Positions 1 to 5,217 of a stretch of 6,720 bases of DNA are shown piece after piece (position 1 is the first letter of the stretch; each line of letters opens with the position of its first letter). The stretch lies in NCBI GenBank assembly GCA_910589115.1, contig CAJUSB010000149.1, forward strand, positions 1 through 6,720. The letters are read 5' to 3'. Source of the DNA: an uncultured Clostridia bacterium (lineage in GTDB: Bacteria; Bacillota; Clostridia; Oscillospirales; Butyricicoccaceae). The notes under the pieces are model-generated. The model saw only the letters and a program-made list of their open reading frames with translations. It searched no databases and was not told the DNA's origin. Position numbers and translations under genes: made by a program.

Positions 1-452
1 CAGTCGATGATATTGGCTGGTTTTTCCACACCGTCTACAATCAGCTTTGCATCCGTCCGTGTGCTGACCTGGACAGGTGCGGCTTTTTTGGCGCGGTATT
101 CTTCCAGCTTGCCCTGCTCAATCAGGGATTCATAGAGATCCTCCGCCCAGCCGTGGAAAACCGGCGCTTTGCTTCCGCTCAGCGTGAGCGTCTTCCCGTC
201 TGCACTTCTTGTGTAATCCTTCCCCATCCACTCTGCCGCTGTGTGGACAGGCGTATAGACTGCACCGCCGCAGCTCAGGTAAAACAACCGCTGCCCCCCA
301 TCATTCCAGCTATAGGCCTCATTCCCTTCTACATAAATAGAATGACTCCAAAAAACCGCTGTTTCAGGGGCTTCGGCGGCAAAGGCGGACGCGCCGGAAA
401 ACAATGCCGTAGCGGCAAGCGCCGCGCACATCAAACGTTTTATTAGTTTCAT
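1..452 (-). CDS. Secreted stalk-domain protein (copper amine oxidase N-terminal-like), C-terminus cut by window edge
   Basis: The first 150 codons of a minus-strand gene are present, and the 3' end lies outside the window. The ATG at 450-452 follows an AAGGAG site at 459-464. The N-terminus is a classical signal peptide: MKLIKRLMC, a hydrophobic alanine-rich core, then a likely signal-peptidase I site near SAFA-AEAP (about residue 26). Residues 65-95 (VYTPVHTAAEWMGKD, then DGKTLTLSGSKAPVF) match the beta-rich pattern of copper-amine-oxidase-N/stalk domains, which in Firmicutes are usually extracellular structural or substrate-binding modules. The stretch from DAKLIVDGVEKP starts a second repeat of the same kind. 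It is a close paralog of the gene at 1859-2854, and the two signal-peptide regions are about 90% identical in DNA. It has its own promoter at 499-527. The family assignment is fairly safe; the biological role is unknown. Confidence 0.85.
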   Translation of the reverse strand, partial: MKLIKRLMCAALAATALFSGASAFAAEAPETAVFWSHSIYVEGNEAYSWNDGGQRLFYLSCGGAVYTPVHTAAEWMGKDYTRSADGKTLTLSGSKAPVFHGWAEDLYESLIEQGKLEEYRAKKAAPVQVSTRTDAKLIVDGVEKPANIID

Positions 453-464
453 GACTGCTCCTTC
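366..464 (-). repeat. Near-identical signal-peptide and SD block shared by the two stalk genes, copy 1
   Basis: Aligned without gaps to 2768-2866 (constant offset of 2402 nt), with about 10 differences in 99 bases. The block includes the SD (CTCCTT on this strand), the start codon and the signal-peptide codons. Lower similarity continues through the stalk domains on the far side, so the two genes arose by duplication. Confidence 0.8.
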
Positions 465-498
465 TTTCTATTCGTGATTTTGTTTTAACTTTATTTAT

Positions 499-527
499 AA
501 TATAGCATACAAATAGATATATGTCAA
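499..527 (-). promoter_or_regulatory. Sigma-A promoter for the left-edge stalk gene
   Basis: On the minus strand TTGACA (527-522) is followed by exactly 17 nt and TATATT (504-499). The expected transcription start is near 492, giving a 5' leader of about 40 nt before the ATG at 452. The surrounding 480-565 region is very AT-rich. The promoter lies downstream of the terminator-like hairpin at 578-609, so the stalk gene is probably a separate transcription unit. Confidence 0.85.
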
Positions 528-577
528 TAATTATTTTGTTTATGAAAAGATAAATAGAACGGTTATTACAGCGCTGA

Positions 578-609
578 AAGCCCATCCCGGCGGAAATCGG
601 GATGGGCTT
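578..609 (-). terminator. Terminator-like hairpin after the 617-1174 gene
   Basis: A perfect 12-bp stem (578-589 with 598-609, core AAGCCCATCCCG/CGGGATGGGCTT) encloses an 8-nt loop. It starts 8 nt past the stop codon of the minus-strand gene at 617-1174. The U-tract on the minus strand is short (TTTC), so termination may be incomplete, but position and stem strength fit an intrinsic terminator. Confidence 0.7.
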
Positions 610-616
610 ATGCAAA

Positions 617-1174
617 TTATTCGGGGGATATGGTATAATGCTGGGTTTCTTCTTCGCTGAAATCCAGTGCGCCCAGAATATCATTGGGGTTTACTTTGTT
701 CTCGTTGTCGTCATATGTATAATCGTCTGGGTTCAAATTTTCCTGCAAATCCGGCGGCACATGCGAAATACCATTCAAGTAATACCACTTGCCGTCAATC
801 CGGGCGGCAAAATTATAGGCAGTCCTATACACATCACCATAACGGCGGAGTGAAGTGAGTGTCTTTATATTTATCGTAAATGCATACAGGTTATCATTGA
901 TCTTTTTTGTGCTTTCAATCTCATAATCAATTAACCTGCTGTTTGTTTCCCGATAGGCCGACGGCTCAAAGTCATTCTCAAAGTGCATGTATTTAACAGA
1001 TTCATGGGTGCTTATTTTATAAGCATTCATATAGTTCTCCACGAGCTCGGAAACCTCTTTCGGCAAATCTCCATCAGCAGTGTTTTCGGGGAATACCTGA
1101 AATAAAACTGATAATATTAACACAAAAACACAAATTGCTGCAAACAGCAGCCCCTTTTTCTTATATTTCAGCAT
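617..1174 (-). CDS. Membrane-anchored protein of unknown function with an NTF2-like extracellular region
   Basis: This 185-residue protein starts at the ATG at 1174. A GTG nine bases upstream (1183) is in frame, but it forms part of the SD sequence AAAGGTGG, so the ATG is preferred. The N-terminus has a basic stretch (KYKKK), then one hydrophobic helix at about residues 8-27, which fits a single-pass anchor or uncleaved signal. The rest is hydrophilic and probably extracytoplasmic. The order is a helical part (VSELVENYMNAYK), then alternating beta segments (YAFTINIKTL, YNFAARIDGKWYYLNGI) and an acidic tail. That helix-then-sheet pattern resembles NTF2-like accessory domains, but this is a pattern judgement and I recognise no named family. 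It is the last gene of the minus-strand cluster, separated from 1265-1831 by a strong hairpin and followed by another. Confidence 0.75.
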   Translation of the reverse strand: MLKYKKKGLLFAAICVFVLILSVLFQVFPENTADGDLPKEVSELVENYMNAYKISTHESVKYMHFENDFEPSAYRETNSRLIDYEIESTKKINDNLYAFTINIKTLTSLRRYGDVYRTAYNFAARIDGKWYYLNGISHVPPDLQENLNPDDYTYDDNENKVNPNDILGALDFSEEETQHYTISPE

Positions 1175-1191
1175 AAAAGCCACCTTTACTG

Positions 1192-1231
1192 AAATCCGGC
1201 CCTATTTCGCAAGCGATACAGGGCCGGATTT
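1192..1231 (-). terminator. Intercistronic stem-loop, possible leaky or bidirectional terminator
   Basis: A perfect 12-bp stem (1192-1203 with 1220-1231, core AAATCCGGCCCT/AGGGCCGGATTT) encloses a 16-nt loop that contains a small inner stem. It lies 33 nt after the stop of the gene at 1265-1831 and immediately before the SD of the next gene. The minus-strand U-tract is only TTT. The plus-strand side is followed by GTTTTTTC, so as an intrinsic terminator it would work better in the plus direction. I see no promoter between it and the gene at 617-1174, so read-through must occur if that gene is expressed from the upstream promoter. Confidence 0.6.
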
Positions 1232-1264
1232 GTTTTTTCGTTAAATAAACGTCTTTACAATGCG

Positions 1265-1831
1265 TTACTCGGTCGCAACAGAGAAATCAAGTGAGCCGGA
1301 TACGATACCGCTACCACTGTAATTGTTGATAAAACCGTAAAAACGAGTGTAATTGCCGAGATAAACTGTCCCATTTGAAGACATCTTAGGGATATAGGTC
1401 GAGTCTTCTTCACCGGAGGAGAAGATATGCGGAAGGACGGCTACAAACTCAGCATTGTAATCATCGTACTCGCACACGCCAGCCTTAATATTATTGCCAA
1501 CAGTGTTTGTAAGTGTACCTTCAATAAGAACGCCTTCGTCAGCGTCAAGGTCTTTGCCAGTGAAGCTCTTGCCTGCCGAGGAATAAGTAGTGAGCAGACT
1601 GGTGACCCTCTTGGCCGTCATCGTGAACGGCAGGCCCGCCGCCCGAGATTGCATATCATCGACCAGATAGCCGTCCTGATCTTCAATGCCGCCGAGCGAT
1701 TCGCGGATAATATCCGCTGCTTCATAATCCGGTGCTGCAAGGTCGTCAGCCGAGCTTGCCGATGCGGCAGCGGTGCAGGAAAGTAACATCATAGTTGCCA
1801 TCATAGGGCATAAAATCTGCTTCAGTTTCAT
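1265..1831 (-). CDS. Secreted protein or lipoprotein of unknown function
   Basis: A 188-residue protein with an ATG at 1829-1831 and a strong SD (AAAGGAG) about 9 nt upstream. The N-terminus is an export signal: KLK, then a hydrophobic stretch to residue 17. Two processing routes are possible. LLSC at 16-19 is a weak lipobox that would give a lipid-anchored Cys19, whereas ASA at 23-25 would suit signal peptidase I. Residues 28-60 are acidic and probably helical. The remainder (GVLIEGTLTNTVG, YLGNYTRFYGFINNYSGSG, GSLDFSVATE) is rich in Gly, Ser, Thr and aromatic residues with alternating hydrophobics, suggesting a beta-sandwich. It follows the stalk gene by 27 nt with no terminator, so the two are probably co-transcribed. 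I do not recognise the family; the exported location is the confident part. Confidence 0.8.
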   Translation of the reverse strand: MKLKQILCPMMATMMLLSCTAAASASSADDLAAPDYEAADIIRESLGGIEDQDGYLVDDMQSRAAGLPFTMTAKRVTSLLTTYSSAGKSFTGKDLDADEGVLIEGTLTNTVGNNIKAGVCEYDDYNAEFVAVLPHIFSSGEEDSTYIPKMSSNGTVYLGNYTRFYGFINNYSGSGIVSGSLDFSVATE

Positions 1832-1858
1832 TTGTATGATCTCCTTTTCGTTTTTGTA

Positions 1859-2854
1859 TTATGGTGTTTCGTAAACAATGCTGTTGAGTGCGCTTAACAT
1901 GCTAGCCACATGGGCGCAAAGAGCAAGTGCACCATTTGTGATATTGTCTGTTTCAGCTGGGGGGATGGTTTTCCAATCTACTCCGCTCACGAAATAAATC
2001 GTATCACGATCCGCTCCATCTTTTATCATCTGCCGTACCGTGTTGCAGGCGAGAATTGCTTCATCAGCCATCTGATCCGCCTCCTGCAGCCGGGATGACA
2101 TCAGTCGGCAGTCGGGTTTCGGGGTGGACTTGTACAAGTTCATATACCCAAGTGCCTGCTCAAGTGCTTTGTCAAAATCTTCTACCGTTTTATAGGTATT
2201 GATACTTCCCCAAAGAGGCAGGCAGGTTGATACGGAGGAGACTGCCGCTAAATAGTCCTGGCAGGCCTTTAGTTCTGCATCTGTCAGAGGGGTGCGCAGA
2301 TAGATGGTTGCCTGTCTCCCATAATCTGCTGATGCATATTTTATGTCCATACCCATCATCTCTGCCACGGTGCGGATAGGGATAAAGGGGACACCGTCCC
2401 GGTCGATGATTGTAGTGTTTTTTTCTGTGCCGTCTAACACGAGTTTTGTGTCTGTAAGCACTTTGACAGGAATGGGTTCAGCTACTTTGGCATGAAATGC
2501 TTCTGCGCCGCGTTCTGCAATCAGGTAAGTGTAAATACAGTCTGCATAATCGCTGTGAAAGACTGGCGCTTTGCTGCCGCTCAGCGTAATGGTCTTACCA
2601 TCTGAACTTCTTATCATGTCTTTTCCCATCCACTCTGCCGCAGTGTGGACAGCCGTATAGACCGCGTTGTTGTAGCTCAAATGATACATTTCCAGGTTGT
2701 CGCTATTCCGACAGGAGCCACGGCGTCCATCAATGTATATGCTGTGTATCCATATTGAGGCGGTTTTAGGGGCTTCGGCGGCAAAGGCGGGCGCGCTGGA
2801 AAGCAATGCCGCTGCGGCAAGTGCCGCGCACATCAGACGTTTCATCAGTTTCAT
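1859..2854 (-). CDS. Secreted stalk-domain protein (copper amine oxidase N-terminal-like) with helical C-terminal region
   Basis: 331 residues from the ATG at 2852-2854. The frame stays open 25 codons further upstream, but that stretch crosses an intergenic hairpin and the SD (AAAAGGAG), so the internal Met is the start. A signal peptide occupies residues 1-26 (cleavage near APAFA-AEAP). Two stalk-type repeats follow: VYTAVHTAAEWMGKD to DGKTITLSGSKAPVF (about 66-99), and LVLDGTEK through PFIPIRTVAEMMGMD to QATIYLRTPL (about 138-190). The second is the canonical motif of the copper-amine-oxidase-N family. Residues about 190-325 look alpha-helical (TDAELKACQDYLAAV, FDKALEQALGYMNLY, LQEADQMADEAI), with four cysteines at 211, 249, 270 and 313, and match no family I can name. 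It is a tandem paralog of the left-edge gene. Family membership does not imply amine oxidase activity, as the catalytic domain is absent. Confidence 0.9.
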   Translation of the reverse strand: MKLMKRLMCAALAAAALLSSAPAFAAEAPKTASIWIHSIYIDGRRGSCRNSDNLEMYHLSYNNAVYTAVHTAAEWMGKDMIRSSDGKTITLSGSKAPVFHSDYADCIYTYLIAERGAEAFHAKVAEPIPVKVLTDTKLVLDGTEKNTTIIDRDGVPFIPIRTVAEMMGMDIKYASADYGRQATIYLRTPLTDAELKACQDYLAAVSSVSTCLPLWGSINTYKTVEDFDKALEQALGYMNLYKSTPKPDCRLMSSRLQEADQMADEAILACNTVRQMIKDGADRDTIYFVSGVDWKTIPPAETDNITNGALALCAHVASMLSALNSIVYETP

Positions 2855-2866
2855 AACTGCTCCTTT
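2768..2866 (-). repeat. Near-identical signal-peptide and SD block shared by the two stalk genes, copy 2
   Basis: Partner of the block at 366-464, at about 90% identity. Similarity ends at the SD on the upstream side: copy 1 continues into its own promoter, whereas copy 2 continues into an intercistronic hairpin. The duplication therefore did not carry promoter DNA, or that part has been replaced. Confidence 0.8.
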
Positions 2867-2873
2867 TCCCTGA

Positions 2874-2908
2874 AGCCAAAGCCCATCCCCACAGGGAGGG
2901 CTTTGGTT
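2874..2908 (-). terminator. Intercistronic stem-loop ahead of the stalk gene
   Basis: The 9-bp stem CCAAAGCCC/GGGCTTTGG (2876-2884 with 2898-2906) is extended inside, after a 1-nt bulge, by 4 more pairs around a 4-nt loop. On the minus strand no U-tract follows; the sequence goes straight into the SD of the stalk gene. It may therefore be a processing or stability hairpin, or a weak terminator for the gene at 2954-3592. It shares the 12-nt core AAAGCCCATCCC with the hairpin at 578-609. Confidence 0.55.
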
Positions 2909-2924
2909 GAGTTTGCTGCTGCTG

Positions 2925-2939
2925 TACAAACAGTTTGTA
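2925..2939. promoter_or_regulatory. Perfect 7-1-7 dyad, possible operator
   Basis: TACAAAC-A-GTTTGTA is a perfect inverted repeat with a single central base, so it suits a dimeric DNA-binding protein better than an RNA hairpin. It lies 14 nt past the stop of the gene at 2954-3592 and before the stalk gene. I see no promoter hexamers around it, and a dyad of this size can occur by chance in a window this long. Confidence 0.25.
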
Positions 2940-2953
2940 GCGCTTATTAAATT

Positions 2954-3592
2954 TTAATATTGGGTGTATCTTACTTCAACACTTCTTGCGCTGCCAGCTG
3001 CATTGCCACTGAAATAGGTCGTAACGGTTGCGCCTTCATCGAAGTAGAGGGTATAATTTGGATACCGCCCGCCCTGATAAAAGAAGACCTGTGTGTCGGA
3101 TGTAACAGGGAGATCGCTCTGCCAAAATCCAGTTGAGTTCGTGCTCTGCTTAAGGGATACATTCAAAGAGGAGCAACCTGTAACACCATTTATAAACACA
3201 ACGAGTTCCCCTCCACGAGTGCCGCTGAGCTTTCGAGAAGCAGTCAATGCATGGCCAGTCGAGCTGCTCTTTTTCGGGATTGAGAAATTCGATGCAGTCG
3301 CAAGAGTATAGCTGGTGGCTCTGGCGCTACGGCTGGCGGGCTTAGTGCCGACTGCTTCCTCTGCGGCCTGAATGGCGATGTCATTCTTTTCGTCCTCGGA
3401 TGCATTCACAGGCACGGTGTACTCAAATTCCTTGGTGGTGTGCCCGCCGTCGGGGGTAAGCACATGCGCGGAACCCTTCAAGGTTTCCATTTCGGTGCTG
3501 TTGGCTGCCGCGTCCAGATTGGCCGCGCCGGCGAACATAGTCAGGCTCATGCAGGCAGCGATAGCCGCGCTCATAATTCGATTGAACTTCAT
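2954..3592 (-). CDS. Secreted protein of unknown function, first gene of the minus-strand cluster
   Basis: 212 residues from the ATG at 3590-3592, with SD AAAGGAG just upstream. The signal peptide spans residues 1 to about 24 (basic KFNR, hydrophobic core MSAAIAACMSLTMFAGAA). The mature protein has a polar, probably helical stretch (NASEDEKNDIAIQAAEEAVG, about 63-82) and an Arg/Ser/Ala-rich linker (SRSARA). A Gly/Ser/Thr-rich, beta-type C-terminal domain from about residue 95 is rich in Tyr and Phe (VFFYQGGRYPNYTLYFDEG, ending SVEVRYTQY). Only one Cys lies outside the signal peptide, so it has no internal disulfide. The layout resembles that of the 1265-1831 protein (signal, acidic helix, beta domain), although I see no clear sequence identity. 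It is driven by the promoter at 3770-3798 through a long leader. I do not recognise the family. Confidence 0.85.
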   Translation of the reverse strand: MKFNRIMSAAIAACMSLTMFAGAANLDAAANSTEMETLKGSAHVLTPDGGHTTKEFEYTVPVNASEDEKNDIAIQAAEEAVGTKPASRSARATSYTLATASNFSIPKKSSSTGHALTASRKLSGTRGGELVVFINGVTGCSSLNVSLKQSTNSTGFWQSDLPVTSDTQVFFYQGGRYPNYTLYFDEGATVTTYFSGNAAGSARSVEVRYTQY

Positions 3593-3703
3593 GGTATTAT
3601 CTCCTTTATTTTACCTTTATTACTATGTTTTAATATACCTGCTTTTAGGGTGCTATTGAACTTTTAACCCTATGTTTCCGTGCCGATGGACGGCTGCTGC
3701 TGA

Positions 3704-3721
3704 TCAGCGTATGTGGCCCAT
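3704..3721 (-). CDS. Putative five-codon leader peptide (MGHIR)
   Basis: In the leader of the 2954-3592 transcript, a well-placed SD (AAGGTGA, at about 3728-3734) is followed 6 nt later by ATG GGC CAC ATA CGC TGA. Its initiation signal is as good as those of the annotated genes. The stop codon overlaps the palindrome GCTGATCAGC. Short leader ORFs of this kind control downstream expression by ribosome stalling or coupling in many Firmicutes. Here no clear terminator/antiterminator pair is visible, so function is inference, and it may be a chance SD-ATG. Confidence 0.4.
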   Translation of the reverse strand: MGHIR

Positions 3722-3769
3722 TGGAATCACCTTCTTTCTTGTCCGGCCTTGTTCTCCGGGTGTGATTAT

Positions 3770-3798
3770 AGTATAGCACGAATGGGAACGCGTGTCAA
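3770..3798 (-). promoter_or_regulatory. Sigma-A promoter of the minus-strand secreted-protein cluster
   Basis: TTGACA (3798-3793) is followed by exactly 17 nt and TATACT (3775-3770) on the minus strand. The expected start is near 3763, which gives a leader of about 170 nt before the ATG at 3592. The upstream side is AT-rich, as expected for an UP-element-like region. Confidence 0.85.
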
Positions 3799-3855
3799 TA
3801 AGATTTTTTTAATAAATAGAAAAAAGCATAAAATGCAACTTTGTTAAAAAAGGGA

Positions 3856-3884
3856 TTGACACACCTAATGGTATATGTTATAAT
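3856..3884 (+). promoter_or_regulatory. Perfect-consensus sigma-A promoter facing plus, antisense to the small membrane gene
   Basis: TTGACA (3856-3861), 17 nt, then TATAAT (3879-3884): every position of both hexamers and the spacing match consensus. The palindrome TGTTCGAACA (3890-3899) covers the expected start site and could be an operator. No plus-strand gene with an SD follows until padR at 4488. The transcript would run antisense through the gene at 3927-4235, and I see no strong plus-strand terminator before padR. Confidence 0.75.
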
Positions 3885-3926
3885 TATCATGTTCGAACAA
3901 CGATTTGCATATCGGGTTTATATACT

Positions 3927-4235
3927 TTATCTGGTATGTTTCAGCAGCATAATTATATGCAGTATCATCAGGATAAGGGATATCACCGCAACAATGGCCA
4001 TTTTGCAAACCCAATCGGTATAAAGGGAGGTAATATCGCTAATCACACCTATAAAAACCGCGAAGCGGAACAGCACAAACCCTAAGACAAAGTCCAAAGC
4101 GAACTCCAACCAAACATGCCGCAGCCACTTGCCCTCATGTACTCTGCATATATTGGTCAGCAGTACGACAGGCACCAGGCAGCAGCCGGTGAAGGCCATA
4201 TCAAGGTAGCTCATCAGTTCATGAAAATTAGACAT
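3927..4235 (-). CDS. Small three-helix membrane protein of unknown function
   Basis: 102 residues from the ATG at 4233-4235, chosen because AGGAGG lies 8 nt upstream. The frame is open to 4361, but the longer version would include the promoter at 4333-4361 and cannot be the translated form. Three hydrophobic segments are visible at about residues 11-30 (MAFTGCCLVPVVLLTNIC), 44-67 (LEFALDFVLGFVLFRFAVFIG) and 75-98 (VCKMAIVAVISLILMILHII). They are joined by short loops, and the tail KHTR is basic. I recognise no family. It stands alone between two divergent promoter pairs, transcribed away from padR, so it may be a PadR target. The antisense promoter at 3856-3884 points into its 3' end. Confidence 0.75.
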   Translation of the reverse strand: MSNFHELMSYLDMAFTGCCLVPVVLLTNICRVHEGKWLRHVWLEFALDFVLGFVLFRFAVFIGVISDITSLYTDWVCKMAIVAVISLILMILHIIMLLKHTR

Positions 4236-4332
4236 TCTATATTCCTCCTGTCTCTTCTGGTGCAGAAAAGTGATGACTGAACCCCAGAGGACAAACGCCG
4301 GATGGACGTATGTTAACTCTGGCTTTATACAT

Positions 4333-4361
4333 AATATAACATGCGTCCATAGGATTGTCAA
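4333..4361 (-). promoter_or_regulatory. Sigma-A promoter of the small membrane protein gene
   Basis: On the minus strand TTGACA (4361-4356), 17 nt and TATATT (4338-4333). The expected start is near 4326 and the leader is about 90 nt. The leader can form a CCAGAG/CTCTGG stem with a long loop. The promoter sits back to back with the padR promoter, with -35 boxes about 50 nt apart, so one bound regulator could affect both. Confidence 0.85.
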
Positions 4362-4412
4362 GGAATATATCTTTTTGACGAAAAAAATCTTTTTGCACTT
4401 TTTGAATAGGTA

Positions 4413-4447
4413 TTGACATGTTACACGAATTATGATAAAAATATATT
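4413..4447 (+). promoter_or_regulatory. Probable padR operon promoter with poorly spaced -10
   Basis: TTGACA lies at 4413-4418. The best -10 lookalike, TATGAT (4431-4436), is only 12 nt away. At the standard 17-nt spacing the hexamer is TAAAAA (4436-4441), and TATATT (4442-4447) is too far. The promoter is therefore intrinsically weak or needs a regulator. A near-palindrome TGACATGTTA overlaps the -35, and three copies of CTTTTTG (4371-4377, 4389-4395, 4398-4404) lie between the divergent promoters. Confidence 0.5.
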
Positions 4448-4487
4448 GAAGTATTAAAAATTTTTTTGTGTGATATGGAGGTACCTG

Positions 4488-4871
4488 GTGCCAAGAAAAG
4501 CGGTTGATTTCTCAAAAAGCGGCTCAGTTGCTGCAATGGCAGAGAATTTGAAACGTTCTATTACAGAGGTGTGCGTGCTTTATCTGCTGAGCAGCCGTCC
4601 TTATTATATAGGAGAACTGACGGAGGAACTGAGTCGGCGCAGTGGAGGTTTTCTCGATTTGGTGTGCCCGTATGGTTTGATTTACCGTATGATCGACTTT
4701 GAGTACATTGCAGAGATGAAAAAGCAGCGTGCACCTGACGGGCGCAGGCGGCAGTATTACGAGATTACGGACAAGGGGCGCGACTACTTGGAAGAACTGC
4801 TTGCTTGCTACCAGACTTTTTCGTCTGCAATAAGTAATGTATTACAGGAAAAAGGAGCGGAGGATCAGTGA
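4488..4871 (+). CDS. PadR-family transcriptional regulator
   Basis: 127 residues from the GTG at 4488-4490, which has GGAGG six nt upstream. An in-frame GTG at 4470 lies ahead of this SD and has none of its own. PadR proteins are dimeric winged-helix regulators, mostly repressors, that often control membrane or efflux genes and themselves. The features seen fit the family: an N-terminal helix with TEVCVLYLLSSRPYYIGELTEEL (helix-turn-helix start), SGGFLDLVCPYGLIYRMIDFEYI (recognition region), then the wing with RRQYYEITDKGRDYLEEL, the hallmark of PadR. The short C-terminal helix (about residues 100-122) indicates a small PadR of subfamily-2 size. It is the first gene of the plus-strand operon, and its TGA overlaps the next GTG start by 4 nt. 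Autoregulation and control of the divergent 3927-4235 gene are likely but inferred. Confidence 0.9.
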   Translation: MPRKAVDFSKSGSVAAMAENLKRSITEVCVLYLLSSRPYYIGELTEELSRRSGGFLDLVCPYGLIYRMIDFEYIAEMKKQRAPDGRRRQYYEITDKGRDYLEELLACYQTFSSAISNVLQEKGAEDQ

Positions 4872-5217
4872 TTCGACAGAGTGCATCCCAAAAGTATGTG
4901 CGCGAAGCCAGCCGGTACCTTATCGGCGCTAAGCCGCGCAGGGAACGATTTATTCAGCTAATCAATGAATCAATCTCTGCGTGCGATGATAATGAATCAG
5001 AGATTGATTATCCTGAACTGATACAGACATTAGGTGAACCAAAGGTATTTGTTGAGAACCTGATGTGCGGTACGCCCGGTATGACGCTGGAAGCGTTTCA
5101 GGAGGCGGGGAAGGAGCGCCGTCGGAGACGGATCGCAGTATTTGCCGCCCTGGCTGCGACAGCTGCCTCTATTACACTTGCGCTGCTCGGCGGCTTTTAT
5201 ATCAAGCACGAGGATGA
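4852..5217 (+). repeat. Tandem duplication unit, copy 1
   Basis: The DNA from the SD region AAGGAGCGGA through the membrane-helix codons of copy 1 is repeated with high identity at about 5515-5880. The shared SD block (GGAGCGGA(g/t)GAT) shows that the duplication covered the translation-initiation region as well as the coding sequence. Boundaries are approximate, as similarity fades after the membrane helix. Confidence 0.75.

Larger units (their letters stand above)
3593..3926. other. Gene-free region with divergent promoters and a long leader
   Basis: This 334-nt stretch has no normal-sized gene on either strand. It holds the minus-strand promoter at 3770-3798 with its leader of about 170 nt, a five-codon ORF, a 6-bp stem (3646-3651 with 3667-3672, TAGGGT/ACCCTA), the palindrome GCTGATCAGC (3699-3708), and the plus-strand promoter at 3856-3884 with the palindrome TGTTCGAACA (3890-3899) at its expected start point. 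An AT-rich stretch (3800-3850) separates the two promoters. A plus-strand frame open from 3841 to 4023 overlaps the promoter, has no SD, and is not called as a gene. Confidence 0.7.

Noticed and set aside
153..446. Plus-strand open frame of 97 codons opposite the left-edge stalk gene
   Set aside because: It is a shadow of the minus-strand stalk coding sequence, without an SD or a recognisable protein pattern.
1265..1831. Homology between the secreted proteins at 1265-1831 and 2954-3592
   Set aside because: They share architecture (signal, acidic helix, Gly/Ser/Thr-rich beta domain) but I could not line up a convincing run of identical residues by eye.
2855..2929. N-terminal extension of the stalk protein by 25 codons
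   Set aside because: It would translate through the intercistronic hairpin and the SD; the paralog at the left edge and the signal peptide both place the start at 2854.
3841..4023. Plus-strand open frame of 60 codons behind the consensus promoter
   Set aside because: Its TTG start and first codons are the promoter itself, the first internal ATG (3889) lies at the expected transcription start with no SD, and it overlaps a better-supported minus-strand gene. Its hydrophobic look comes from AT-rich DNA.
4020..4045. Strong plus-strand SD-like AGGGAGGT
   Set aside because: It lies antisense inside the small membrane protein gene and no start codon follows at a usable distance.
3885..4235. Type I toxin-antitoxin system (small hydrophobic protein plus convergent antisense RNA)
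   Set aside because: The layout is suggestive, but the protein is 102 residues with three helices, longer than known type I toxins, and no short antisense RNA with a terminator can be defined. It is kept only as antisense regulation.
4236..4361. N-terminal extension of the small membrane protein by 42 codons
   Set aside because: The extension lies over the promoter and leader of the gene itself; a strong SD precedes the ATG at 4235.
4237..4536. Minus-strand open frame of 99 codons across the divergent promoters
   Set aside because: It covers both promoters and the 5' end of padR, has no SD, and its low-complexity content follows the A/T runs.
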